From NCBI GenBank assembly GCA_965215775.1, contig CBDCEG010000020.1, forward strand, positions 62,001 through 126,000: a stretch of 64,000 nt of DNA, in the 5' to 3' direction. Positions 51,292 through 59,872 of this stretch are shown piece after piece. The translations under genes were made by a program, and so were the position numbers. This DNA is from CBDCEG01 sp965215775. Lineage in GTDB: Bacteria; Pseudomonadota; Gammaproteobacteria; Cardiobacteriales; Ostreibacteriaceae. A model generated the notes under the pieces. The model saw nothing but the letters and a program-made list of their open reading frames with translations. It did no database searches and had not been told where the DNA came from. How positions within the stretch are numbered: the first letter of the stretch is position 1; each line of letters begins with the position of its first letter.

Positions 51292-52094
51292 TAGCAGAAC
51301 TACTTACAATTGACAGTATAATTACCTTAATTTTACTAATTTTATTACAGGCTGTTTTAGGATTTGATAATCTTTTATATATTTCCATAGAGTCCAAACG
51401 CGCTCCTAAAGATAGTCAAAAAAAGGTTCGCCAATTAGGAATTCTTATTGCCGTAGCTTTAAGAATTGTTTTGTTATTTTTAATAATGACGGTTATTGAA
51501 AAATTTCAAAACGAATTATTTAACTTTCACTTTTCAAAGTTTTTGAGTGGATCCTTTAATTTACACGCAATAGTTGTTCTGTTTGGTGGTGCGTTTATTT
51601 TATATACTGCTGTAAAAGAAATCTGGCATATGATGCTTGGTGAGGACGAACATAATGATGCCAACAAAAAATCAGCCAAAGTTGTTATAGCATCAATTGT
51701 TATAATGAATGTTGTATTTTCATTTGACTCAATATTATCAGCAATGGCACTAACCTCTGACATTGATCATAAAACAGCAGCTTTTATAATTATGGCTATT
51801 GCCATTATCATAAGCGGTATTTTAATGGTTATGCTTGCTGATGGTGTTTCAACATTTTTAGAAAGAAATAGAATATATGAAATTTTAGGTTTATTTGTTT
51901 TATTTATTGTTGGAATTATGCTTCTAACAGAAGGTGGACATTTGGCTCAAATAAAAATTCTAGGTAATGAAGTCCACGCAATGACAAAAACAACTTTCTA
52001 TTTCGTTTTGGCAATATTACTGCTTATGGTTGTAGCACAATCTAAATATCAAAAGAAAATGCTAAAAAATAGAGCAGAAAATATAAAATCTTAG
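51288..52094 (+). CDS. TerC-family membrane protein
   Basis: The 268-residue protein, from a GTG start, has about seven membrane helices. The TerC signatures are QAVLGFDNLLYISIES (with the conserved Asp) and the second VVFSFDSILSAMAL. TerC/Alx proteins export Mn2+ and support metallation of exported enzymes. It is coupled to aroE by a 4-bp overlap, a neighbour pair with no obvious pathway link. Confidence 0.92.
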   Translation: MIAELLTIDSIITLILLILLQAVLGFDNLLYISIESKRAPKDSQKKVRQLGILIAVALRIVLLFLIMTVIEKFQNELFNFHFSKFLSGSFNLHAIVVLFGGAFILYTAVKEIWHMMLGEDEHNDANKKSAKVVIASIVIMNVVFSFDSILSAMALTSDIDHKTAAFIIMAIAIIISGILMVMLADGVSTFLERNRIYEILGLFVLFIVGIMLLTEGGHLAQIKILGNEVHAMTKTTFYFVLAILLLMVVAQSKYQKKMLKNRAENIKS

Positions 52095-52107
52095 TTATTA
52101 AGTAAAT

Positions 52108-52129
52108 AAAAGCATTATTTTTGCTTTTT
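52108..52129 (+). terminator. Probable intrinsic terminator after terC
   Basis: A 7-bp stem AAAAGCA (52108-52114) pairs with TGCTTTT (52122-52128), followed by a T run. It is modest, and lies before the ompA-like promoter. Confidence 0.5.
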
Positions 52130-52217
52130 ATTTGCTTTTTATCTGTTTGGGCATTATTATATCTTTTGAGTGTTACTTAAGAATGCTCGTTTTGTAAATT
52201 TTTAAACAGGATAAATC

Positions 52218-52245
52218 TTGCAAGTTATCTTTATTTATATATAAA
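52218..52245 (+). promoter_or_regulatory. Candidate promoter of the OmpA-like gene
   Basis: TTGCAA (52218-52223) and TATAAA (52240-52245) lie 16 bases apart, ahead of a CGGAGA ribosome site and the start codon at 52259. Judged by eye. Confidence 0.45.
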
Positions 52246-52258
52246 TTCGGAGAAAAAA

Positions 52259-52837
52259 ATGAATAAAAAATTAATATTAGCAACTGCATTTGCAGTAGCA
52301 TTTTCAGCTTCAGCGCATAACGCTTCTGAAGGTTTAGTAGATAGTCAAGGAAATACAGTTCATAACAGTGATGGCGTTTGTGTTGAAGTTATGGATGGAA
52401 CTGGCGATTGTGGTGTTGCAAAACCTGTAGCACCAGAAACTGTAACATTAGGAGCACATGCTTTATTTGATACAGCAAAGTACAATATTAAATCTGCTGG
52501 TAGAGCAGAATTGAAAACTCTAGCCACTGCAATAAAATCTTTAAAATCAATCGCTCAGATTTCTGTAGTTGGACATGCTGATAGTCGTGGTAATGACCGT
52601 TACAACCAAAGACTTTCAGAAAATCGTGCAAATGCAGTTAGAGCATACTTAGTTAAGCAAGGTGTTAGTGCTGATATGATTTCAGCAAGTGGTATGGGTG
52701 AAAGCTCACCAATTGCTACAAATAAAACTAAAGCTGGTCGTAAAGCTAACAGAAGAGTTGAAATAACTGTTTCTGGTGCAAAAGATGGTATGCTTAAGAA
52801 AGCAATCAAAAAAGTAAAAGATGCAATAATGAAATAA
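52259..52837 (+). CDS. OmpA-family peptidoglycan-binding outer membrane protein
   Basis: The 192-residue protein has a signal peptide (to about residue 18, ending SASA-H), a short linker with a Cys pair, and an OmpA C-terminal domain (about 65-170). Hallmark motifs are ALFDTAKYNIK, VVGHADSRGNDRYNQRLSENRANAV and KAGRKANRRVEI. There is no room for a full beta-barrel, so it is probably a periplasmic peptidoglycan-binding protein. The Lys-rich end (KKAIKKVKDAIMK) may bind membrane. It is likely highly expressed, given a good promoter and terminator. Confidence 0.9.
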   Translation: MNKKLILATAFAVAFSASAHNASEGLVDSQGNTVHNSDGVCVEVMDGTGDCGVAKPVAPETVTLGAHALFDTAKYNIKSAGRAELKTLATAIKSLKSIAQISVVGHADSRGNDRYNQRLSENRANAVRAYLVKQGVSADMISASGMGESSPIATNKTKAGRKANRRVEITVSGAKDGMLKKAIKKVKDAIMK

Positions 52838-52857
52838 TTATTAATTTAATTACTTTT

Positions 52858-52884
52858 AAAAAGCTCACTTCGGTGGGCTTTTTT
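52858..52884 (+). terminator. Intrinsic terminator after the OmpA-like gene
   Basis: A stem AAGCTCAC (52861-52868) with loop TTCG pairs with GTGGGCTT (52873-52880), and a T run follows. The classical UUCG tetraloop makes this a stable terminator. Confidence 0.9.
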
Positions 52885-53439
52885 ATTATCTAAAAAAAAT
52901 ATAATAATAAAGAAAATTAAAGTTTACCTTGTAAACCTCCACTATGATAAATAACTAAATTTATTCCTTGGGCAAATTTATTTTTCTTAATCATATCAAA
53001 TATAGCAAAAAATAATTTTCCAGTATAAACTTGATCTAAAGGAATATTATATTTAGCCTCAAAATAATGAATAAAGTCTATTAACTCTTTTGTATATTTA
53101 CCATAACCACCAAAATGATAATCAAGTTCAAGTTTATAATTAACTTTTTTATAATATTTGGAAAACTTTTCAATATCTTCATACAGAAAATCAGCTCCTT
53201 TTAGAACAGGAACTCCTATTACTTTTGTTGCTAGATTATTTAAATAAACGCCATCAATTATCCCTGATAATGTCCCTGCAGTTCCACAAGCACCAGCTAT
53301 AATATTAATATTCCCTAAGTCCTCATTGCACTGGGTAACAATTTCCGCCGCACCTTTTATAGCTAAATAATTACTCCCTCCTTCAGGAACTAAGTATGCA
53401 TTAGGATAATTTGATATTATTTCTTTTATAGAATTACTT

Positions 53440-54508
53440 CCTGGTTTCTAAACCGAAGTGCAACTAAATTTTATTTTTAGGTTTTAATTTGGAACTAGTT
53501 ATTTTTATTTTTATTAACTAAGATAATAACATTATGAAAAAATACACACAATTAACCAGAACTGATATGACAAAAATTGAAACATTGCTTGAGGAGAATT
53601 ATAATCCTTGTGAAATAGCGATAAAACTAGGCAAAAATAAGACTACAATATACCGCTGCATAAAAAATAATAAAAACGCAGAAACCTTTGTTGGTGAAGA
53701 GGCATGGGAGAAAGTTTCCAAGAGGAAATCTATTGCAAATAAGCATGTTAGGATATTACCTGATAGTATTTTAGAGAAATATATTTTGATAAAAATAGAG
53801 CAACATTGGTCGCCAGAACAAATTTCTGGAAAGTGGCGAGAGGAGGCGCAAGAATCGATTTGCCACGAGACTATTTATCAATTTGTTTATAAGTATCACC
53901 CAAAATTAGTTAAGATGTATTTCAGAAGAAAAGGTAAGAAATATCAACATAATAGAAAGGAAAAATATCAAATAAAAGATCGTAGAATGATTGATGAAAG
54001 ACCGCAAAATATTGAGCTTAGAAAAGAAGTTGGACACTGGGAAGGAGACACAATTGTCGGTAAAAATCACCAAGGCGCGATAGTTACAAATGTTGAAAGA
54101 AAAAGTGGTAAATTAATTGCTTCCAAAGTGAAAAAATCAACTGCAAAAGCTATTTTAGAAGCTACAGTTAAAGATTTCAAAGACTTACCAAATGAGTTAC
54201 GAATAAGCATGACATACGATAATGGCAAAGAGTTTTCTTTACACCAAGAGATTGAAAAACAAGTGAAAATGAATGTTTATTTTGCACACGCTTACTCACC
54301 TTGGGAAAGAGGAACTAATGAAAATACCAACGGTTTGCTCCGAGAATTTATTCCCAAAGGCACTGATTTTAATAATGTTTCTGATGAAGAACTTGCTTAT
54401 TTTGTGGAACTTATTAATAATAGACCACGAAAACGACTAGGATTTAAAACCCCAAATGAAGTCTTTCAAGCTGAACTTGAAAAGTTGCACTTGTAGGTAG
54501 AATCTAGC
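53440..54508 (+). mobile_element. IS30-family insertion sequence, copy 2 (1069 bp)
   Basis: It has the same ends and transposase as copy 1 but with a single copy of the 28-bp segment upstream of the transposase. The target duplication CTT lies at 53437-53439 and 54509-54511. It sits within the PLP-enzyme gene, in the same orientation as copy 1. Confidence 0.95.
53534..54496 (+). CDS. IS30-family transposase (copy 2)
   Basis: This intact 320-residue DDE transposase has the same helix-turn-helix and catalytic motifs as copy 1 (GDTIVG, TYDNGKEF, ERGTNEN) and differs at only three residues. Nearly identical sequence indicates recent transposition within this genome. Confidence 0.96.
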   Translation: MKKYTQLTRTDMTKIETLLEENYNPCEIAIKLGKNKTTIYRCIKNNKNAETFVGEEAWEKVSKRKSIANKHVRILPDSILEKYILIKIEQHWSPEQISGKWREEAQESICHETIYQFVYKYHPKLVKMYFRRKGKKYQHNRKEKYQIKDRRMIDERPQNIELRKEVGHWEGDTIVGKNHQGAIVTNVERKSGKLIASKVKKSTAKAILEATVKDFKDLPNELRISMTYDNGKEFSLHQEIEKQVKMNVYFAHAYSPWERGTNENTNGLLREFIPKGTDFNNVSDEELAYFVELINNRPRKRLGFKTPNEVFQAELEKLHL

Positions 54509-54996
54509 CTTTGTTCTTTCTCTCTATAATCTCTCCTTGTAACAAAATGAAACTGCATTCCCATTTTATTCGCTGATAATAGCGTTTTACTCCATTTAGA
54601 TTTATTTTCTAACTCATTACCCCTAATTATCCCGATTGTTTTAATTCCAAGCTCTTGCCCTAATCCAGCAACCGCATGAATATGATTTGAATAAGCACCA
54701 CCAAAAGTTATTATTGTTTGATATTTATTATCATAGAATTCATACAAATTATATTTTAGTTTTCTAAGTTTATTTCCTTGAATAATTGGATGATTTAAAT
54801 AATCTTTTTTTACATAAATACTCACTCCATTAATCTTATCAATGAATGTTAGTTCGGTATGTTCTTTTTTTAATAAAGTTTTTATTTTTTTATTCAAATT
54901 CATTTCCAAATGGGTTAATTATTAATTTTTTCTATCAATCCTCCCTATTTTAAAACTATGCTGTAAAATAGAAACAACTTTTAAAATAAAATAGCA

Positions 54997-56745
54997 ATGA
55001 TTTTACTAAACAAAATAAAACGAAATAAGCTAAGTGGTTCTAACTTTGGCATTTTACTATTTGCTATTTTGCTTGGTTTATTTGTTTCAATTGGTGCTGG
55101 GTTATTTGAGCTAGCATTTTCAAGAACCGCCTTATTTATTGCAGGACTTTCAAAGCAAGGTGGAATTCAAAGTATTATTTTATCAATTATTATGCCTTTG
55201 ATAGGTGGTGTAATTATTTATTTTTTCATAAAAAATACCAAAGAAAAACGCCAACATAACCCTGCTGACATAATATCTGGAATTCATATTTACAAAGGAA
55301 AGCTAGATAGTAAAACCTGTTCTTTGTCTATTTTCGCTTCATTATCTTCACTTGGTTTTGGCTTTTCAGTTGGTCATTATGCACCAATTGTGGTTTTAGG
55401 TTCTATTATTGGTTCTTTGTTTTTCAAGTTAAAAGCTATCGCTCCTATTTATATTCATATTAGCATTGGAGCTGGGGCGGCTGCAGCAATTGCAGCAATA
55501 TTTCACACACCAATTGCCGCTGTTATTTTCGTGCATGAAGTTTTATTTAGGTTTTTTTCTGTTCGTGCTTTTGCTCCAATTACAATTGCAGCGGTAACAA
55601 GTTATATTTCAAGCAATTACTTTTTTGGTAAAGATATTCTTTTCCCAACTGTAAAACATTTTCAGCCAGAACCTGCTATTTATCTTTTAGTTGCCTTTTC
55701 TGCAATAATTGCAGCAATTATTGGAATTACATTTATAAAGTCTGTCCTAAAACTACAAAAAATATCAAATAACCTAAGTTATAGTATTAGAACTAAAATA
55801 ATAATCTCCGCTTTAACCGTTGGCATTATTTCTATTTTTATCCCAGAAATTCTAGGAAATAGCCAAGCAACTTTGAAATCAGTTCTCTCTGGAGAAAACT
55901 TTGCTTTAAAAGCTTTGTTATATATTTTTGTAGCAAAAATAATTGTTACAACTATTTGTATTGGAATGGGGATTCCTGGTGGTATTTTTGGTCCTGCAAT
56001 TTTCTTTGGTGCTTTAGTTGGAAGTATTATTTCTATTTCTTTTGATATGGCGTTTCCAGGACTTATTTCTAACACTGATATAATTGTTATAACTTCAATG
56101 GCTGCTCTTGCTAGTTCTGTCTTAGGTGCACCAATAACTATGATTTTGATTGTTATTGAAATTACAAGTGATTATCAAATCACAAGTGCAGTAATGTTAG
56201 CAGTTGTAATTGCAAATATAACTTCTTTTAGATTTATGGGGGCAACTTCTTTCTTTGATATGCAACTAAAAGCAAGAGGATTTGATATGGATGTTGGGCG
56301 TGATCAAATTCATTTACAAAATAGAAATATCACTAAATTCATTTCAGACAAATTCATAAAAATCATTGAAAACACTTCATACTCAGAAGCAAAACAAAGA
56401 CTTATAGAGGCAAATGATAATAATGCTTATATCGTTGATGATGAAGGAAATTATCTTGGAGTTTTATCATTAATTGAAATAGAAATTGAGTTACAATCCG
56501 ATATAAATAAAATTATTAACAGAGAGGATATTAGTTTGGAAAGACCTGTTCTTTATCAAGCAAATTCAGTTTGGGTTTCAATTCAAAGAATGGAGGATTT
56601 TCAAGGTAAACATATTGCTGTAATAGATAGTGAAAACAACCCAAAACTACTTGGTGTGATTTATGAAAAAGATTTAATTCATAATTATTTGGATACAGCA
56701 AAAAGGCTAAGACTAGAAGAAAATGCAACCAAAGATAGCTCCTAA
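54997..56745 (+). CDS. ClC-family chloride channel with C-terminal CBS domains
   Basis: The 582-residue protein has the ClC membrane core (about residues 15-430) and a cytoplasmic CBS pair (about 440-570). The selectivity-filter region contains GHYAP at 126-130 in place of GREGP, and GMGIPGGIFGPAIFFGALVG is intact. The external gating glutamate is Tyr128. The residue matching the internal proton glutamate (E. coli Glu203) is Val182, in VHEVLF. It is therefore probably a chloride-selective channel rather than a Cl-/H+ antiporter. Its end overlaps the convergent kdsB by 4 bp. Confidence 0.9.
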   Translation: MILLNKIKRNKLSGSNFGILLFAILLGLFVSIGAGLFELAFSRTALFIAGLSKQGGIQSIILSIIMPLIGGVIIYFFIKNTKEKRQHNPADIISGIHIYKGKLDSKTCSLSIFASLSSLGFGFSVGHYAPIVVLGSIIGSLFFKLKAIAPIYIHISIGAGAAAAIAAIFHTPIAAVIFVHEVLFRFFSVRAFAPITIAAVTSYISSNYFFGKDILFPTVKHFQPEPAIYLLVAFSAIIAAIIGITFIKSVLKLQKISNNLSYSIRTKIIISALTVGIISIFIPEILGNSQATLKSVLSGENFALKALLYIFVAKIIVTTICIGMGIPGGIFGPAIFFGALVGSIISISFDMAFPGLISNTDIIVITSMAALASSVLGAPITMILIVIEITSDYQITSAVMLAVVIANITSFRFMGATSFFDMQLKARGFDMDVGRDQIHLQNRNITKFISDKFIKIIENTSYSEAKQRLIEANDNNAYIVDDEGNYLGVLSLIEIEIELQSDINKIINREDISLERPVLYQANSVWVSIQRMEDFQGKHIAVIDSENNPKLLGVIYEKDLIHNYLDTAKRLRLEENATKDSS

Positions 56746-57503
56746 TCTAACAAATCTAGAATAGACTTTGCCTTTTCATAATCTGCTTGAGTATCTATTC
56801 CAATTGAGTTATGTTTAGTTTCTATCATTCTGATTTGAAAACCATTCTCCAAAACTCTAAGCTGTTCTAACCTTTCAACTCTTTCAAGATAGCTTTCTGC
56901 CATTTTTGAAAATTCAATTAAGAAATGTTTCCTATAACCATAAATTCCCAAATGTCTAAAAAATACTAAAGTATCAGGAATTGTTTGATGATGTTTTAAC
57001 AAAGCATCCCAACCATCACGGTGATAAGGAATTATTGAACGCGAAAAATAAAGTGCATTATTATTTTTATCAACTGTAACTTTAACTATATTATGATTTT
57101 TCAAGTCTTCAACAGTTGTTAGTTTACACATAACGCTTGCCATATTTATACTTTGGTCTTCTAAACTATCTACAAGATTTTCAATTAATTGTGGGTCAAT
57201 AAATGGCTCATCTCCTTGAACATTTATAACTATTTCACAGTTTAAATTAGCAACAGCTTCTGCAATTCTATCTGTTCCTGATTGGTGATTTTTATCTGTC
57301 ATTATTATATTTGAAGTGTATTTTGAAGCAGAACTAAGAACTTCTTCACTATCAGTTGCTATGTATATTTCATCAATATTTTTTACTTTTTTGCACTGCT
57401 CAAAAACCCTTTGCAAAACTGTTTTACCATCTAAATCTAAAAGAACTTTATTTGGAAGTCTGCTAGAGCTTAACCTTGCAGGAATTACTATAATTTTTTT
57501 CAT
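56742..57503 (-). CDS. kdsB: CMP-KDO synthetase KdsB
   Basis: Start chosen at ATG 57503, one base after the kdsD stop and behind GAGGG; an upstream in-frame start would add six residues. The 253-residue protein has IPARLSSSRLPNKVLLDL, the NVQGDEPFIDP motif, FSRSIIPYHRD and the C-terminal ETKHNSIGIDTQADYEKAKSI. It activates KDO with CTP for LPS inner-core synthesis. Length matches E. coli KdsB (248). Confidence 0.95.
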   Translation of the reverse strand: MKKIIVIPARLSSSRLPNKVLLDLDGKTVLQRVFEQCKKVKNIDEIYIATDSEEVLSSASKYTSNIIMTDKNHQSGTDRIAEAVANLNCEIVINVQGDEPFIDPQLIENLVDSLEDQSINMASVMCKLTTVEDLKNHNIVKVTVDKNNNALYFSRSIIPYHRDGWDALLKHHQTIPDTLVFFRHLGIYGYRKHFLIEFSKMAESYLERVERLEQLRVLENGFQIRMIETKHNSIGIDTQADYEKAKSILDLLD

Positions 57504-57504
57504 A

Positions 57505-58476
57505 CTAACCCTCAAAATCATAAAGCTGAATTATTCCAAGTAATTTATTTTGCCCATTAGTAACAACTAAAGAGTTTATTTTATTATTTGTCATAAGTTT
57601 GCTTGCAACTATTAATTTACTATCTGGTGTTACCGTTTTTAAATTAGTTGTCATCAAATCATCTGCCGTTAGCTGAAAAAATTCATCTTGTTTACTTTCC
57701 ATCGCACGCCTTATATCACCATCTGTAATAATTCCTTTTACACTTGATATTTCATTCCCACTTTCCTTTTCTTTTTCTAAAACAACCACTAAACCACACT
57801 TTCCTTTTGTTATTTGCTTAACAATTTGCTGAATATTGGACTGTTTATTACAAGTTGGCAAATTATCTTTTTTCATAACATTATCAACTGTCATCAAAAG
57901 CCTTTTTCCCAAAGTTCCACCTGGGTGAAATTTTGCAAAATTTTCATCTTTAAAATCTCTAAGTTTCATCAAACAAACAGCTATCGCATCTCCCATAACC
58001 AAAGTTGCAGTTGTTGATGAAGTTGGTGCTAATTGAAGTGGGCAAGCTTCTTTATCAACTTTAATACTTATATGATATGTTGAATTAGTTGCAAGAGTTG
58101 ACTCAATATTTCCAGTCAAAGATATTATTGTGTTTTCATTATGCTTTAGAAAAGGTATTAATTTTAAAATCTCATCCGTTTCACCAGAGTTTGAAATTAA
58201 AAGCAAAATATCTGAAGGCTCAACCATTCCCAAATCACCATGATAAGCTTCACCTGGGTGCAAGAAAAAACTTGGGGTCCCTGTGCTCGCCAAAGTTGCT
58301 GCTATTTTTTTACCAATAATTCCAGATTTGCCCATTCCAGATATAATCAACTTACCTTTTGCATCTAGTATAGAATTGATTGATTTGGTAAAATTACTAT
58401 CTAATCGATTAACAAGCCCTTCTATTTCTTTGGACTCTATTCTAAAAACTTCTTCTGCTATTTGTTTTATATTCAT
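57505..58476 (-). CDS. kdsD: Arabinose-5-phosphate isomerase KdsD
   Basis: The 323-residue protein has a SIS domain (about residues 35-175, ISGMGKSGIIGKKIAATLASTGTPSFFLHPGEA) and two CBS domains (about 200-323). Start is ATG 58476; a preceding in-frame GTG is possible. It converts ribulose-5-phosphate to arabinose-5-phosphate, the first KDO step. kdsD and kdsB form one operon. Whether it is KdsD or the paralogous GutQ/KpsF cannot be told; the kdsB linkage favours KdsD. Confidence 0.93.
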   Translation of the reverse strand: MNIKQIAEEVFRIESKEIEGLVNRLDSNFTKSINSILDAKGKLIISGMGKSGIIGKKIAATLASTGTPSFFLHPGEAYHGDLGMVEPSDILLLISNSGETDEILKLIPFLKHNENTIISLTGNIESTLATNSTYHISIKVDKEACPLQLAPTSSTTATLVMGDAIAVCLMKLRDFKDENFAKFHPGGTLGKRLLMTVDNVMKKDNLPTCNKQSNIQQIVKQITKGKCGLVVVLEKEKESGNEISSVKGIITDGDIRRAMESKQDEFFQLTADDLMTTNLKTVTPDSKLIVASKLMTNNKINSLVVTNGQNKLLGIIQLYDFEG

Positions 58477-58542
58477 CACTTAATTATACATTCTGCTTAG
58501 CTTATTGTCATCTTGTAATGGTCTAATTTTATGGAACACTTT

Positions 58543-59394
58543 TTAAGCGACATTTATCATTCTATTAAATTTTTCATTTGGTGTCATGTAATTTATTGCG
58601 GAATTTAACCTCTTATAATTATAAAAATATATATAACTATCTACTTCTTCAGTAACTTCTTGATGACTTTTAAAACTTAAATAATTTAATCTTTCAGACT
58701 TTAGACTCCTAAAAAACCTTTCCATTACAGCATTATCCCAACAGTTTCCTTTTCTGCTAACACTCTTTGTTATATGCAAATTTACACAAAAATCAACAAA
58801 TAAATTAGACGTATATTGCACGCCACGATCTGAGTGAAATAATAATTTGCTTGTATCTGGATGTTTTCTTCTAATTGCGTTTTGAAGTGCTTTTTTTGCA
58901 AGTTTTGCATTCGGTTTTTGCGACAAACTCCAGCCCACAATTTCTTTTGTTGCAAGGTCAAGAACCGTCGCTAAATAGCTCCAGCCTTGATGATTTCGGA
59001 TATAAGTTATATCGCCAACCCAATGTGTATTTGGTGTTTTTTGATTAAATTCTCTATTTAAAATATTATCAGAAATAATTTTAGACACTCGTTCTTTGGG
59101 GTAATAGTGTTTTTTTCTTGGTGTAATTGCTTGAATATTAGCAAGTTTCATCAATGAAGCTACTTTAAAAATACCAATCTTAATACCGTAAAGTTGGAGT
59201 TCTTTTTGCATTCTTCTTTTCCCATAACTGTGTTTTGTTTCTATAGAAATTTTCTTTAATAAAGATATTATTTCAGAAGATTTTCTATTAATTTTCCTAG
59301 TGTTAGTCTTTTTATAAAATGTATTTTTAGGAACCCCATAAGCAGTGCATAATTCAGTTATTGAGTAATTTTTATTTGCCATTTTTATTTTCAT
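58543..59394 (-). CDS. IS3 transposase orfB (DDE catalytic part)
   Basis: The 283-residue protein has an N-terminal HTH_21-like region and an rve integrase core with Asp in WVGDITYI, Asp in FHSDRGVQYTS and Glu in NAVMERFFRSLK. The native enzyme is the OrfAB fusion made by -1 frameshifting from orfA. Intact; presumably functional. Confidence 0.95.
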   Translation of the reverse strand: MKIKMANKNYSITELCTAYGVPKNTFYKKTNTRKINRKSSEIISLLKKISIETKHSYGKRRMQKELQLYGIKIGIFKVASLMKLANIQAITPRKKHYYPKERVSKIISDNILNREFNQKTPNTHWVGDITYIRNHQGWSYLATVLDLATKEIVGWSLSQKPNAKLAKKALQNAIRRKHPDTSKLLFHSDRGVQYTSNLFVDFCVNLHITKSVSRKGNCWDNAVMERFFRSLKSERLNYLSFKSHQEVTEEVDSYIYFYNYKRLNSAINYMTPNEKFNRMINVA

Positions 59395-59408
59395 AATAAC
59401 TTCAGTTT

Positions 59409-59714
59409 TTAGTTTTTTTGAATAAAAATGGCAGCAGCCTTTTTTAAAATTTCATTGTCTCTTTTAGCCCTCCAAAGCTGTTTCCTAAGGTCTTGAATCT
59501 CCTGCTGCTGAGCTGTCAACGCTCTTTTGCCATCTGGAGTTTTCCCACCTAATTCGTCAATATATTGTTTTTTCCAACGCGCAACAGCTGATTTTCCTGC
59601 ACCAGAAATTTCTTGAATTTGACTATTTGTATAATTTTCATGCACCATAAGCTTTGCATAATCAAGCTTTTGCTCTACAGTCCAAGTTTTTCTTTGTTTG
59701 TTAATTTTTGACAT
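59409..59714 (-). CDS. IS3 transposase orfA (DNA-binding part)
   Basis: The 101-residue protein has a helix-turn-helix (YTNSQIQEISGAGKSAVARWKKQY) and a leucine-zipper-like end (QDLRKQLWRAKRDNEILKKAAA), as in IS3 OrfA proteins. Its last codons contain the frameshift site. Confidence 0.93.
   Translation of the reverse strand: MSKINKQRKTWTVEQKLDYAKLMVHENYTNSQIQEISGAGKSAVARWKKQYIDELGGKTPDGKRALTAQQQEIQDLRKQLWRAKRDNEILKKAAAIFIQKN
59412..59418 (-). promoter_or_regulatory. -1 programmed frameshift heptamer (A-AAA-AAC) in IS3
   Basis: On the minus strand, orfA ends CAA AAA AAC TAA. The A-AAA-AAC heptamer is in the canonical phase, and slipping back one base leads directly into the orfB frame (continuing LKTEVIMKIK). 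This is the standard IS3 mechanism for making the OrfAB transposase. Confidence 0.88.
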
Positions 59715-59821
59715 AATTTTTTCCTCTTAAAAGTGTATTATAGGCTAAAAATCTGTCCCATAAAACTGAACCACTTCATCTGACAAAATAAAACAACTGG
59801 TTTAACCAGTTTATATTGCAT

Positions 59822-59852
59822 AAAAAAAGGAGCTAACATAAGTAGCTCCTTT
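59822..59852 (-). terminator. Intrinsic terminator after the autotransporter
   Basis: A 10-bp perfect stem (59826-59835 with 59843-59852, 7-base loop) is followed on the minus strand by seven T residues, 20 bp after the stop codon. Confidence 0.9.
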
Positions 59853-59872
59853 AAAGCGTCTAAATAGATTAT

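Larger units (their letters stand above)
52917..54903 (-). pseudogene. PLP-dependent D-cysteine desulfhydrase/ACC deaminase-like gene split by IS30
   Basis: The N-terminal part (54903-54509) and the C-terminal part (53436-52917) rejoin in frame on removing the IS30 element and one copy of the 3-bp duplication, giving 304 codons. The rebuilt protein has GNKLRKL (PLP lysine at about 45), the substrate-contact FGGAYSNHIHAVAG, an EGGSNYLAIKG loop, AGACGTAGTLSG and a final YHSGGLQG. These are the motifs of the ACC deaminase/D-cysteine desulfhydrase family. A TTG two codons before the ATG is an alternative start. As found the gene is disrupted and presumably non-functional. Confidence 0.85.
58514..59778 (-). 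mobile_element. IS3-family insertion sequence (1265 bp)
   Basis: Terminal inverted repeats of about 26 bp (outer ends TGTAATGGT and TGAAGTGGT, sharing TTTTATGG) and a 3-bp target duplication TCT (58511-58513, 59779-59781) define it. It carries orfA and orfB in overlapping frames joined by a frameshift heptamer. It lies between kdsD and the autotransporter terminator and breaks no gene that I can see. Confidence 0.92.
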
